A program made the position numbers and the translations under genes. Under the pieces are notes generated by a model. It ran no database searches, was not told the DNA's origin, and was given only the letters and a program-made list of their open reading frames with translations. Positions 19,872 through 29,407 of a stretch of DNA of 64,000 nt are shown here, piece after piece. Location: positions 1 to 64,000 of the forward strand of contig JBAYRO010000004.1 in NCBI GenBank assembly GCA_041676645.1. Reading direction: 5' to 3'. Source of the DNA: JAMLIN01 sp041676645. GTDB lineage: Bacteria; Pseudomonadota; Gammaproteobacteria; Burkholderiales; Burkholderiaceae_E. The first letter of the stretch is position 1, and every line of letters begins with the position of its first letter.

Positions 19872-21943
19872 TCGTTCCAGCCCGGATCGGGACGGAATCT
19901 TTCGCCATGGCGATCCGCCAGTTCCGACAGCCGGCGGCGAATGTCGGCGAAGCCGCGCGTCCTTGCGTAGTGCAGGGGCCCGCCACGAAACGGCGCGAAG
20001 CCGGTGGCGAAGATCATTGCGCCGTCGACCTGATCGGCGTCGCGCGCGACACCGTTGCGCAGGCATTCCATGCAGGCATCCAGCATCGGCAGGATCAGGC
20101 GATCCTGGAGTTCCGCCGGGGCGGATACCCGCGTCTCGGGATGCGGCGCGCCGCCTGACCAGTCGTAGAAGCCGCGCCCGGCCTTTCTTCCGGTCTCGCC
20201 CGCCTCGATCTTCTCGCGCAGGCGCGGGCTGAGCTCGGGCAGGGGTTTCGCCAGTACGGATTTCAGGCTTTCGGCCACATTGAGGCAGATGTCCAGCCCG
20301 ACCTGGTCGGCCAGCGTCACCGGTCCCATCGGCATGCCGAAATCGAGTGCGGCTCGGTCGATGTGCTGCTTGGGGATGCCCTCGTCCATCAGCACCATTG
20401 CCTCCATCAGGTACGGCGTCAGGGCGCGGTTGACGAGAAAACCCGGATAGTCGCGGACAAGGGCGGGCAGCCGGTCGATCGCGCCGCAGAAGGCGGCGAG
20501 ACGTTCCGCGACCCAGGGCGCCGTGAGGCTGTGGCTCACAACCTCCACCAGCAGCATCTTCGAGACCGGATTGAAGAAATGCAGCCCGGCGAATCGCTCG
20601 GGCTCGGGAATCGATCGCGCCAGTTCCGCCAGGGAAAGACTGGAGGTGTTCGTCACGAGGATCGCACCCTTCTTCATGCAGCCCGCCGCCTCGCGATGGA
20701 CTCCGGCCTTCAGGTCCGCATCCTCGGGAACGGCTTCGATCACCAGATCGGCGCGCGCATAGCCATAGCCCTTCGGGTCCGGCATCAGCCGGTCCAGCGC
20801 GTCGCGCATCTCGATCCCGTCGAGATGTCTGTCGCGACAGATTCCCTCGACCTGCTTCATCGCCTTGCCCAGCGCCTCGGGACTAAGGTCGCCCAGCGTC
20901 ACACGCTTGCCCCTGATCGCAGCCCATCCGGCGATCTCGGCACCCATCGCACCAGCGCCGATGACATGGACATGGTCGATCCCGTCGTCACCGCGACCAT
21001 CCTGCCTCAGGCCCTGGCGCAGGAAGAAGACGCGGCGCAGGTTGCGCGAGGTCTCGCTGTCCAGCAGCCTGGCGAAGCTGGCGATCTCGGCCTTGCGCAT
21101 CGCGTCGGAGTCGCCACCATGCTCCTCCCACAGGTCGATCAGCGCATGGGGGGCCGGAAAATGCGCGGACGGCGCCTTCCGTTCCGCCTCGACTCGCATG
21201 CGGCCGGCGGCCAGGCTGCGTGCCTTGTGCAGGGTAAAGGCGTGAGCCTTGAGCTCGCGATCCAGCGCGGCCGATGCATGGATCTCGCCCTCGATCACCG
21301 CATCGACCGCTGCGCGCACATGCCGCTCTTCGGTCACCAGATCGACGATGCCCAGCTTTGCCGCTTTCGCCGTGTGAACGGTCTTGCCGGTCAGCATCAG
21401 GCGCATCGCTTCGAGGGGGTCGATCAGCCCGGCGAGCCGGAAAGTGCCGCCAAGGCCGGGATGCAGGCCGAGGTGGATCTCGGGGAAGCCGAAAGAGGCG
21501 CCGGCGATCGCGATCCGATGCCTGCAGGCAAGCGCGATCTCGAAGCCGGCGCCGAGCGCGGCGCCGTGGATGACGGCGATGGTCGGGCAGGGCAGGGCCT
21601 GTAGATGGTCCAGCACGGCATGGCCTTGTTCCAGCCAGTCGGCGGCGCCGTCGCCGCTGACCCGGTCGAAGCTGCCGATATCTGCACCCGCGGCGAAACC
21701 GCCGGGCTTGGCCGAGCGGATCACGAGGGCGCGAGGTGGTGCCTGCGCGAGCCCGCGCAGCGCCTCGTCGAGGCTCCGGAGAACCTCGTCCGATAGGGTG
21801 TTGATGGAGCTGTCCGCGCAATCCAGCGCCAGCCAGGCGATGCCATCGGCGTCGGCACATCGCCAGGGATGCGCGACGACATCTCCGGCGGGCCCGAGCT
21901 CGAGCTTCTTCCTGTCCAGGAATTCCGCCAGCCTGTCCGTCAT
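19868..21943 (-). CDS. Bifunctional enoyl-CoA hydratase/3-hydroxyacyl-CoA dehydrogenase (FadB/FadJ type)
   Basis: A 691-residue fatty-acid oxidation alpha subunit. The crotonase domain (1 to about 200) has the oxyanion segments GGFAAGADIGSF and GAALGAGFEIALACRHRIA; both catalytic Glu are present (in GFEIAL and FPEIHLGLHPG). The NAD-binding dehydrogenase domain starts at about residue 320 with VIGAGAMGAEIAG, followed by LVTNTSSLSLAEL and the catalytic His in GLHFFNPVSKMLLVE. Two C-terminal helical domains follow. It would hydrate enoyl-CoA and oxidise the 3-hydroxyacyl-CoA, passing the product to the thiolase encoded just upstream. ATG 21943 overlaps the thiolase stop by 4 nt. A second, more distant homologue lies at 55567-57657. 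Confidence 0.88.
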   Translation of the reverse strand: MTDRLAEFLDRKKLELGPAGDVVAHPWRCADADGIAWLALDCADSSINTLSDEVLRSLDEALRGLAQAPPRALVIRSAKPGGFAAGADIGSFDRVSGDGAADWLEQGHAVLDHLQALPCPTIAVIHGAALGAGFEIALACRHRIAIAGASFGFPEIHLGLHPGLGGTFRLAGLIDPLEAMRLMLTGKTVHTAKAAKLGIVDLVTEERHVRAAVDAVIEGEIHASAALDRELKAHAFTLHKARSLAAGRMRVEAERKAPSAHFPAPHALIDLWEEHGGDSDAMRKAEIASFARLLDSETSRNLRRVFFLRQGLRQDGRGDDGIDHVHVIGAGAMGAEIAGWAAIRGKRVTLGDLSPEALGKAMKQVEGICRDRHLDGIEMRDALDRLMPDPKGYGYARADLVIEAVPEDADLKAGVHREAAGCMKKGAILVTNTSSLSLAELARSIPEPERFAGLHFFNPVSKMLLVEVVSHSLTAPWVAERLAAFCGAIDRLPALVRDYPGFLVNRALTPYLMEAMVLMDEGIPKQHIDRAALDFGMPMGPVTLADQVGLDICLNVAESLKSVLAKPLPELSPRLREKIEAGETGRKAGRGFYDWSGGAPHPETRVSAPAELQDRLILPMLDACMECLRNGVARDADQVDGAMIFATGFAPFRGGPLHYARTRGFADIRRRLSELADRHGERFRPDPGWNE

Positions 21944-23226
21944 CGGGCCGCCCCCAGCATCATGGCGCCGCCCTGGCCGCCGCCGATGCACTCGGTGGCG
22001 ATGCCGCGGCGAGCGCCGAGACGGCGCATGGCATTGGCCAGGTGCAGCACGATCCGATTGCCGCTGGCGCCGACCGGATGGCCGAGCGCGATCGCTCCGC
22101 CATCGACGTTCAGCCGATCCCGGTCGATCCGCCCGAAAGGCTGGTCGAGACCGAGGATCTCGCTGCAGAAGTCGGTGTCCTGCCAGGCGGCAAGGCAGGC
22201 CAGGACCTGCGCCGCGAAGGCTTCGTTGATCTCCCACAGGTCGATGTCCCCACGGGAAAGCCCATGTCGTTGCAGCAGCGGCGTTGCGCTGAGAACCGGG
22301 CCCAGCCCCATGACCGCGGGATCCAGCGCGGCCCACTCGCTGTCGACGATGCGCGCCAGCGGTTCAAGGCCATGGCGCTCGAGCGCCCTGTCCGAAGCGA
22401 GGATGGTCCAGCATGCTCCGTCGGTGATCTGGCTCGCGTTGCCGGCCGTGACCTTGCCGTGGGGCGGCTCGAAGGCGGGCTTCGGCTTTGCAAGTCCGGC
22501 CATGTCGCTGTCGGGACGCACGCCGTCGTCGCGCAGATGCGCATTTCCGTCACGGTCGAAGGCCGGCATCACCTCGTCTTCGAGCCAGCCCTCTTCCTGC
22601 GCCCTGGCCAGTCGGCGATGGCTGTCCATTGCATAGGCATCGGCCACGCGGCGGTCGATGCCGAAGCGATGGGCAAGGATCTCGGCGGTCTGGCCCATGT
22701 TCAGCGCAGTGATCGGATCGGTGAGGCCACGTTCCAGACCGACGAGCGGTTTGATGAATTCGGGCCTGAAGCCGGTCATTGCCCTGGCGCGCGCCACCGG
22801 GCCCCTCGCGTTGGCCAGGTCGCCGAACCATTCGACCGCGCCCTGGCGCAGGACGAGGGGCGCATGGCTGAGCGCCTCGGTTCCGCCCGCCAGGATGATG
22901 TCGTGGCTGCCCTCGCGGATATAACGCAAGGCGGTGTCGATCGACTGCATTCCCGATCCGCAGTTGATCTGGACGCTGAAGGCCACGGTCCGGTCGGACA
23001 GGCCCAGCCGCAAGGCGGCCACCCGCGCGGGGTTCATCTCGTCGGCGATGACATTGACACAGCCCAGGATGACCAGTTCGATCAGCCTGGCATCGAACGC
23101 CTGCCGTGCCAGCAGCGGCCGGCCGCATTGCACCGCCAGGTCGACCGGCGTGAACGGGCCGGGCTTGCCGCGCGCCTTCAGGAACGGTGTGCGGGCGCCA
23201 TCCACCAGGTAGACAGCTCGGCTCAT
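21940..23226 (-). CDS. Acetyl-CoA C-acyltransferase (FadI-type thiolase)
   Basis: A 428-residue thiolase, the beta subunit expected to pair with the bifunctional protein. Active-site residues are present: nucleophilic Cys in QINCGSGMQSI (about residue 90), WEINEAFA, His in GGAIALGHPVGASG, and the second Cys in CIGGGQGG at the end. The greater length and the VIADEMNPARVAAL region fit the FadI branch rather than short acetoacetyl-CoA thiolases. It is translationally coupled at both ends (ATGA overlaps with fadE upstream and the bifunctional gene downstream), as expected for subunits made in fixed ratio. Confidence 0.88.
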   Translation of the reverse strand: MSRAVYLVDGARTPFLKARGKPGPFTPVDLAVQCGRPLLARQAFDARLIELVILGCVNVIADEMNPARVAALRLGLSDRTVAFSVQINCGSGMQSIDTALRYIREGSHDIILAGGTEALSHAPLVLRQGAVEWFGDLANARGPVARARAMTGFRPEFIKPLVGLERGLTDPITALNMGQTAEILAHRFGIDRRVADAYAMDSHRRLARAQEEGWLEDEVMPAFDRDGNAHLRDDGVRPDSDMAGLAKPKPAFEPPHGKVTAGNASQITDGACWTILASDRALERHGLEPLARIVDSEWAALDPAVMGLGPVLSATPLLQRHGLSRGDIDLWEINEAFAAQVLACLAAWQDTDFCSEILGLDQPFGRIDRDRLNVDGGAIALGHPVGASGNRIVLHLANAMRRLGARRGIATECIGGGQGGAMMLGAAR

Positions 23227-25496
23227 GGAGCGACCTCTTCGCGGCTTGCGTCCTCCTCGCGTCTCGTGGCCGCTTCCTGTCTGGCGTCCGGATAGAGCCG
23301 CTCCAGCTCTCTGGGCGTGAAATCATCAACGGCGATGACCTGTGCGACCAGATTCTCCATCTCCGCCAGCCGGGCTCTTTCGGCCTGGGAGATCACTCCG
23401 GCCGCCAGCGCACTGCCGGGGTCGTGTCCGGTTTCGCGCAGCTTCGCCATGACCGGCTCGAGCCCGGCCACGGCGGCGAAGGTCCGGCTCAGCAGCGCAA
23501 CACCGCCATGGGCGCAGCCGTCGTCCAGCCGGCCGATGATCCGGTCGCGGGTGGGCGAGGGCGTGAAGATCAGGCCGGCGCAGCGTTCGACCAGCGCGTC
23601 CTCGGGAAGGCGCAGCGATCCACCGGGCAGCACGAGCAAGCGGCCGATGGCGCCCGCCCACCGGGCGGGAAAGTTCCGTAATACCTGGTCCAGCGCCACG
23701 CGGATGTTGGCGAAGCCGCGCGCCGCGGCATATTCCAGCAGCGGCAGGTCCTCTTTCGGCTGTCCGTCGTCGCGCCAGCGCTTGAGCGTGGCCGACAGCA
23801 GATACATCTCGGACAGGACATCGCCCATGCGCACCGAGATCATCTCCTTGCGCTTGAGCGCTCCGCCCATGGTGATGAAGGCAAGTTCCGAGACCAGCCC
23901 CATAGCCGCCGACCAGCGCGACAGGCCACGATAGATCGCTGTCGCCGCACCTGCGTCACCGGGAGCCGGTGCAAGGCGCGCGCCGGTCCAGGCACGCCAC
24001 CATGCCCGGCCGGTGGTGCGCAGGACATGGCCGACATGCGCCCAGAAGGCGCGGTCGAAGGCATCCAGGCTTTCCTCTTCGTCATCGATCTGCAAGGCCT
24101 GCATCTCGTCCAGCAGATGCGGATGCGAGCGGATCGAGCCCTGCCCGAAGATGATCAGCGAGCGGGTGACGATGTTGGCGCCCTCGACCGTGATGCCGAT
24201 GGGGACGGCGCGATATTGCGGCAGGAGATAGTTCGACGGCCCGTCGATGACCGCCTTGCCGGAATGCACGTCCATCGCGTCGTTCACCGCATCGCGCATG
24301 CGCATCGTGGCATGCGCCTTCATGATCGCGGAAATGACCGACAGAGCGCGCCCCTCGTCCAGTCCCGCGCAGGTCAGGCGGCGGGCAGATTCCATCACGT
24401 AGGCGTCGACTGCAAGCCGCGCCATCGGCTGCTGGACACCGCCGAACTTCCCGATCGGCAGCCCGAACTGCTCGCGGATGCGTGCATAGGCACCGGTCGT
24501 GTGGGCGGACACCGAGATCGCCGCACAGCTCATCGAAGGCAGCGATATGCCGCGCCCGGCGGCAAGTGCGCTCATCAGCATCATCCAGCCGCGCCCGGCA
24601 TGTTCCGGCCCGCCGATGATGTGGTCGAGCGGGATGAACACATCGCGGCCGGTCGTGGGGCCGTTCATGAACATCGTGGACGAGGGGATGTGCCGCCGTC
24701 CCGTTTCCACGCCCGGAAGATCGGTCGGGACCAGCGCGCAGGTGATGCCGATGTCCTCGACCTCGCCCACCAGGCGATCGGGGTCGCGCAGCTTGAAGGC
24801 AAGACCGAGCACCGTGCAGACCGGCGCAAGAGTGATGTAGCGCTTGGCCCAATTCAGGCGGATGCCCAGGACCTGCTGCCCCCGCCAGGTTCCGAGTTCG
24901 ACGATGCCCTCGTCGCGCATGGCCGAGGCATCCGATCCGGCCTCCGCGCTGGTCAGGCCGAAAGCCGGTAGTTCGCGGCCATCGGCAAGCCGGGGCAGCC
25001 AGTGATCCTTCTGCGCCTCGGTGCCGAACTGGTGCAGCAGTTCGCCCGGACCCAGGGAATTCGGAACCATTACCGTGACCGCGGCCGCCACCGAACGCGT
25101 GGAGATGAAGCGAACCACCTCGGAATGCGCGAAGGCCGAGAAGCCCAGTCCGCCGTACTTCCGGTCGATGATCATCCCGAAGAAGCGATGCTGACGCATC
25201 TTTTGCCAGATCTCGGGAGACAGGTCGGGATCGCGCTGGTTCAGCCGCCAGTCGTCGAGCAGGGCGCAGAGCTCGCGGCAGGGGCCCTCGATGAACGCCT
25301 GCTCATCGTCGCTCAGTTTCGGCGCGGCTGTCGAATGCAGCTTGCGCCAGTCGGGATTGCCCGAAAACAACTCGGCATCCCACCATACCTCGCCCGCGCC
25401 CAGCGCTTCGGCCTCCGTCTCGGACAGTTTCGGCAGCGCGCGTCTTGCCCATCTGCGGATCGGGCGACTGATCCGGTCTCTGCGAAAATCGGCCAT
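23223..25496 (-). CDS. fadE: Acyl-CoA dehydrogenase, FadE (YafH) type
   Basis: A 757-residue flavoprotein for the first step of beta-oxidation. It is of the long FadE type (E. coli FadE is 814) with an extra C-terminal domain. The dehydrogenase core includes FFGMIIDRKYGGLGFSAFAH, the FAD-contact AFGLTSAEAGSDASAMRD, and AGRGISLPSMSCAAI. The C-terminal part (about 520-757) is the DUF1974-like extension, with YLLSATLKRWRDDGQP. ATG 25496 is preceded by GAGGTG and chosen over ATG 25547. It is the first gene of the five-gene operon 15478-25496; its stop overlaps the thiolase start. The 129 bp before the catalase terminator (25497-25625) should hold the operon promoter, but I see no convincing box. 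Confidence 0.88.
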   Translation of the reverse strand: MADFRRDRISRPIRRWARRALPKLSETEAEALGAGEVWWDAELFSGNPDWRKLHSTAAPKLSDDEQAFIEGPCRELCALLDDWRLNQRDPDLSPEIWQKMRQHRFFGMIIDRKYGGLGFSAFAHSEVVRFISTRSVAAAVTVMVPNSLGPGELLHQFGTEAQKDHWLPRLADGRELPAFGLTSAEAGSDASAMRDEGIVELGTWRGQQVLGIRLNWAKRYITLAPVCTVLGLAFKLRDPDRLVGEVEDIGITCALVPTDLPGVETGRRHIPSSTMFMNGPTTGRDVFIPLDHIIGGPEHAGRGWMMLMSALAAGRGISLPSMSCAAISVSAHTTGAYARIREQFGLPIGKFGGVQQPMARLAVDAYVMESARRLTCAGLDEGRALSVISAIMKAHATMRMRDAVNDAMDVHSGKAVIDGPSNYLLPQYRAVPIGITVEGANIVTRSLIIFGQGSIRSHPHLLDEMQALQIDDEEESLDAFDRAFWAHVGHVLRTTGRAWWRAWTGARLAPAPGDAGAATAIYRGLSRWSAAMGLVSELAFITMGGALKRKEMISVRMGDVLSEMYLLSATLKRWRDDGQPKEDLPLLEYAAARGFANIRVALDQVLRNFPARWAGAIGRLLVLPGGSLRLPEDALVERCAGLIFTPSPTRDRIIGRLDDGCAHGGVALLSRTFAAVAGLEPVMAKLRETGHDPGSALAAGVISQAERARLAEMENLVAQVIAVDDFTPRELERLYPDARQEAATRREEDASREEVAP

Positions 25497-25625
25497 CGAC
25501 ACCTCTTCGGGGACCTCACCGCACTGTGCAAGGTGCGGGCCCGACATGCGTGCCAGGCTTTTCCCAGCCAGGTCGATGTCGCCCTGGACTTCCTGGTCGA
25601 TTTTCCGAAGATGGCGCTGAAATGA

Positions 25626-25650
25626 TTCCCGGCGCCGTAGGCGCCGGGAA
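25626..25650 (-). terminator. Hairpin terminator downstream of catalase
   Basis: A perfect inverted repeat, TTCCCGGCGCC and GGCGCCGGGAA, with a 3-base loop lies 25 bp after the catalase stop. On the minus strand it is followed by TCATTTCAG, only weakly T-rich. The 11-bp GC-rich stem and position support a Rho-independent terminator separating catalase from fadE. Confidence 0.6.
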
Positions 25651-25675
25651 GATGCTGGTCCGTTGCGAAACCGGA

Positions 25676-27205
25676 TCAGGCCGGTAGTGGCACCAGCGGG
25701 TTGCCGTACATGGGATCGTCCTTCTTCGAGGCAAGCGCCTTCTGCAGGTCGATGCCCAGCGCCTTGGCTACTCCGGCGCCGTAGGCCGGGTCCGCCGCAT
25801 GGCAGTTGCGGATGTGGCGAAACTTGACGAACTCCGGGGCATCGCCCATGGCCCGGCCGGTGTTGCCGAACAGGGCCTCCTGCTGCTCCGGGCTCATCAG
25901 CTGGAACAGCTTGCGCGGCTGCTCGAAGTAGTTGTCGTCGTCCTGGTGGAAGGACCAGAACTTCGCGTCACCGGTGATCTGCAGGGGCGGTTCCTCGAAC
26001 TGGGGCTGGCCTTGCCACTGGCCGAAGCTGTTGGGCTCGTAGTGCGGCAGGCTGCCGTAGTTGCCATCCACGCGGCCGATCCCGTCGCGATGGTTGCTGT
26101 GCACCGGGCAGCGCGCCTGGTTGACCGGGATCTGCTGGTAATTGGTGCCCAGGCGATAACGCTGCGCGTCGGCGTAGTTGAACAGGCGCGACTGCAGCAT
26201 GCGGTCGGGGCTGGCGCCGATGCCGGGAACCAGGTTGCTGGGCGCGAAGGCGGCCTGCTCGACGTCGGCGAAGAAGTTCTCCGGGTTCTTGTTCAGTTCG
26301 AACTCGCCCACCTCGATCAGCGGGTAGTCGCCCTTGTACCAGACCTTGGTCAGGTCGAACGGGTGCAGCGCGTACTTCTCGGCATCGGCTTCGGGCATGA
26401 CCTGGACGTACATGGTCCACTTGGGGAACTCGCCGCGCTCGAGCGCCTCGTAGAGATCACGCTGGTGGCTTTCGCGATCCTGGCCGACGAGTTCGGCGGC
26501 TTCGGCGTCGGTCAGGTTCTTGATCCCTTGCTGGGTGCGGAAGTGCATCTTGACCCAGAAGCGCTCGCCCTTGGCATTCCAGAAGCTGTAGGTGTGCGAG
26601 CTGAAGCCATGCATGTGGCGGTAGCTGGCGGGGATGCCCCGGTCGCTCATCACCACCGTGACCTGATGCAGCGCTTCGGGAACCAGCGTCCACCAGTCCC
26701 AGTTGTTGGTGGCCGAGCGGGTGTTGGTACGCGGATCGCGCTTGACGGCCTTGTTCAGGTCGGGGAACTGGCGCGGGTCGCGGATGAAGAAGACCGGCGT
26801 GTTGTTGCCGACCATGTCCCAGTTGCCTTCCTCGGTGTAGAACTTCAGCGCAAAGCCGCGGATGTCGCGCTCGGCGTCCGCTGCGCCGCGTTCGCCGGCC
26901 ACCGTGGTGAAGCGGGCGAACATCTCGGTCTTCTTCCCGACCTTGGCGAAGATGGCGGCGCGGGTGTACCGGGTGATGTCCTTGGTGACAGTGAAAGTGC
27001 CGAAGGCGCCCGAGCCCTTGGCGTGCATGCGCCGCTCGGGGATGTTCTCGCGCACGAAGTTGGCGAGTTTCTCGTTCAGCCACACGTCCTGTGCCAGCAG
27101 CGGGCCTCGCGGGCCTGCGGTGAGGCTGTCGCGGTTCGTAACGACGGGTGCTCCGAAATCGGTCGTCAGGTGGGTTACGGGGCACTTCTTCGCATCGTCT
27201 TTCAT
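25676..27205 (-). CDS. Monofunctional haem catalase (clade III, small subunit)
   Basis: A 509-residue catalase that breaks hydrogen peroxide into water and oxygen. The distal His is in RRMHAKGSGAFG (His61), the catalytic Asn in VGNNTPVFFIRD (about 134), and the proximal haem-ligand Tyr in RLFNYADAQRYRLG (about 344). The length of about 500 without a C-terminal flavodoxin-like domain indicates the small-subunit type, and the IPERRMHAKG and NQARCPVHSNHRDG features fit clade III. ATG 27205 is chosen because the N-terminus then starts with MKDDAKKCPVTH, typical of the family. Upstream is a possible OxyR-type promoter (27261-27316), and a terminator hairpin follows the stop, so it is a single-gene unit. 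Confidence 0.93.
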   Translation of the reverse strand: MKDDAKKCPVTHLTTDFGAPVVTNRDSLTAGPRGPLLAQDVWLNEKLANFVRENIPERRMHAKGSGAFGTFTVTKDITRYTRAAIFAKVGKKTEMFARFTTVAGERGAADAERDIRGFALKFYTEEGNWDMVGNNTPVFFIRDPRQFPDLNKAVKRDPRTNTRSATNNWDWWTLVPEALHQVTVVMSDRGIPASYRHMHGFSSHTYSFWNAKGERFWVKMHFRTQQGIKNLTDAEAAELVGQDRESHQRDLYEALERGEFPKWTMYVQVMPEADAEKYALHPFDLTKVWYKGDYPLIEVGEFELNKNPENFFADVEQAAFAPSNLVPGIGASPDRMLQSRLFNYADAQRYRLGTNYQQIPVNQARCPVHSNHRDGIGRVDGNYGSLPHYEPNSFGQWQGQPQFEEPPLQITGDAKFWSFHQDDDNYFEQPRKLFQLMSPEQQEALFGNTGRAMGDAPEFVKFRHIRNCHAADPAYGAGVAKALGIDLQKALASKKDDPMYGNPLVPLPA

Positions 27206-27260
27206 GGCGGCTCCAGCTGGTGCAAGTTCGTCAATGGGACCCGTCGGCAGCGGGCATCCC

Positions 27261-27316
27261 AATATAAGGAATAACGCTCGAATAAGGAAATTTGATAGTT
27301 GCTATCGATGCCATAG
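27261..27316 (-). promoter_or_regulatory. Candidate catalase promoter with OxyR-like palindrome
   Basis: On the minus strand a TATATT -10 box lies at 27261-27266, with only a weak -35 (TTCCTT, 27284-27289) at 17 bp spacing. Just upstream is the perfect palindrome GATAG-TTG-CTATC (27294-27306), and the element CTAT-N7-ATAG (27302-27316) matches the centre of the OxyR consensus; the outer quarter-sites do not match. A weak -35 next to an activator-like site suits peroxide-induced catalase. This is an inference from pattern only. Confidence 0.35.
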
Positions 27317-27494
27317 CCGGGATCGGCCGCCGGGCTTTGCGTCACACATGCTTAACCTCGCCGCACTAGGCTCGCCGTACCGTCGTCACTTCAGGCGTCG
27401 GCCCACCGCGCGGTTCGTCGCTCCGGCGCCGCACCGCTGCGCATGACGGAAAACGGCAAGGGCCGGCCATCACGACCGGCGAGGCGAGGAATCC

Positions 27495-29372
27495 ATGGAT
27501 ATTCGAAAGATCGCTGGCATCACCATGCTGCTGGCCATGCTTGGCGCGTGCAGCAGCAGCGATGACGACAGTGCGGTGCTGCCACCAGCGGGCGAACCCC
27601 TCGAGTTGACGATCCTGCACATCAACGACCATCACTCGCACCTGGACGAGGAGTCGACCTCGCTCACACTGGCAACGGCTGCCGGCCAGCGCGAGGAGAT
27701 CGATCTGCCGCTGGGTGGTTTCGCCCGCGTCACGAGTGCCTTCGCCGAGCTGTCGCAGGACGTGCCCAATGTGCTCAAGATCCATGCCGGCGATGCGATC
27801 ACCGGGGATCTCTACTACAACCTGACCGATGGCAAGGCCGATGCCGACCTGATGAACACGGTCTGCTTCGACACCATGACGCTCGGCAATCATGAGTTCG
27901 ACGATGGTGATGCGGGCCTGAAGGGCTTCATCGACTTCCTGCATTCGGGGGACTGCCGCACGGAAGTGTTGTCGGCCAACGTGCGTTTCGGCGCCTCGTC
28001 GCCACTGCATGAGGCCAACGCACCGGGCCTGGTGAAGCCCTCGGTGGTGATCGAGCGTGGCGGCCAGCGCATCGGTCTGGTCGGCCTGACCGTCGCGTCG
28101 AAGACGAAGAACGCGTCGCGGCCCGACGCGGATACGCAGTTCGAGGACGAAACGCAGGCCGCCCAGGAGGAAATCGATCGGCTGCGTGGCGAGGGCATCG
28201 ACAAGATCATCGTGCAATCGCACCTGGGCTATTCGCTGGAGCGCGAACTGGTCGGGCGCCTGAGCGGTGTGGACGTGCTGGTCGGCGGTGATTCGCACAC
28301 GCTGCTCGGGCCCGCGCAGCTTGCCGACTACGGCCTGACGTCGGGCGGCGATTATCCGACCCGGCTCGCCGATCGGGACGGCAAGCTCGTCTGCGTGGTC
28401 CAGGCCTGGCAGTACTCGTACGTGGTGGGCGAACTCAGGGTGAGCTTCGATGCCAACGGAGACGTCACCGAGTGCGACGGCACACCGCATGTGCTGATCG
28501 GCGACGATTTCCGCAAGAACGATCTCGAACTGACGCCGGCCGACCGCGACGCGGTGTTGTCGGACATCGCCGCCGCCGGCGCGCTGCGCCTGACCACACC
28601 CGACCCGGCCGCGGAGGCGATCCTCGCGCCGTATCGCCAGGAAAAGCTGGACTTCGGATCGACCGTGGTTGCCCAGGCCGACAGCAATCTGTGCCTGCGC
28701 CGGGTGCCCGGCACGGTACTGGATCCGACTCGTTCGACGATCGCAGAGTGCAATATCGATCCGCACGTCATCAACCATGGCGGGGACATCCAGCAGATCG
28801 TCGCCGAGGCCTTCCTGCAACAGGGCAAGCGCTTCTTCGACGCGGACCTGTCGATCCAGAATGGCGGCGGGGTGCGGGTGGACGTCGCGCCGGGTGATAT
28901 CGACGTCTCCCGGATCTATACGGTCCTGCCGTTTCGGAACACGCTGGTGCAGCTGAACATGACCGGCGCCGAGATCAAGGCCGCGCTCGAGGATGCGCTC
29001 GACGGTGTGGTGGGGCGGGGCAACACCGGCAGCTATCCGTACTCCGGGGGCTTGCGCTGGAGCGCCGACCTGAGCCAACCCAAGGGTTCGCGCCTGTCCG
29101 ACCTGGTGCTGCGCGGTGCCGACGGCAGCCATGTACCGCTGGATCCGCTGGCCACCTACAAGGTCGTGACGATCGATTTCCTGGCGGATGGCTCGGATTT
29201 CTACACCACCCTGGGAACGATCACGGGCGATCGACGGATCGACGTCGGCCTCGACTACGCGGAGGCCTTCCTGCTCTATGTCGATTCCCTGCCGGGTATC
29301 GTGAAGATACTGAGCAAGCTGCCGACGGACCACTACAGCACGCAGCAGTTCGTGGATGTAGCAGCGAACTGA
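27495..29372 (+). CDS. Exported 5'-nucleotidase/2',3'-cyclic phosphodiesterase, lipoprotein
   Basis: A 625-residue UshA/NadN-like enzyme that removes phosphate from extracellular nucleotides or NAD. The signal ends LLAMLGAC, a lipobox with Cys at 19, so it should be anchored to a membrane facing the periplasm or exterior. The metallophosphatase domain has HINDHHSH, HAGDAITGDLYYN, TLGNHEFDDGD and QSHLGYSLE, which supply the dinuclear metal ligands. The C-terminal nucleotide-binding domain has IQNGGGVRVDVAPGD and the late LADGSDFY region. The start ATG 27495 follows a GAGGCGAGG ribosome site. The gene stands alone, divergent from catalase (gap 289 bp) and convergent with the liv genes. Confidence 0.88.
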   Translation: MDIRKIAGITMLLAMLGACSSSDDDSAVLPPAGEPLELTILHINDHHSHLDEESTSLTLATAAGQREEIDLPLGGFARVTSAFAELSQDVPNVLKIHAGDAITGDLYYNLTDGKADADLMNTVCFDTMTLGNHEFDDGDAGLKGFIDFLHSGDCRTEVLSANVRFGASSPLHEANAPGLVKPSVVIERGGQRIGLVGLTVASKTKNASRPDADTQFEDETQAAQEEIDRLRGEGIDKIIVQSHLGYSLERELVGRLSGVDVLVGGDSHTLLGPAQLADYGLTSGGDYPTRLADRDGKLVCVVQAWQYSYVVGELRVSFDANGDVTECDGTPHVLIGDDFRKNDLELTPADRDAVLSDIAAAGALRLTTPDPAAEAILAPYRQEKLDFGSTVVAQADSNLCLRRVPGTVLDPTRSTIAECNIDPHVINHGGDIQQIVAEAFLQQGKRFFDADLSIQNGGGVRVDVAPGDIDVSRIYTVLPFRNTLVQLNMTGAEIKAALEDALDGVVGRGNTGSYPYSGGLRWSADLSQPKGSRLSDLVLRGADGSHVPLDPLATYKVVTIDFLADGSDFYTTLGTITGDRRIDVGLDYAEAFLLYVDSLPGIVKILSKLPTDHYSTQQFVDVAAN

Positions 29373-29407
29373 ACCGCGACAGCGAGACTGGCTCGGGCGC
29401 GTGCCCT

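Noticed and set aside
25497..25625. Extra small gene between catalase terminator and fadE
   Set aside because: Frames here are extensions or shadows of fadE without their own ribosome site.
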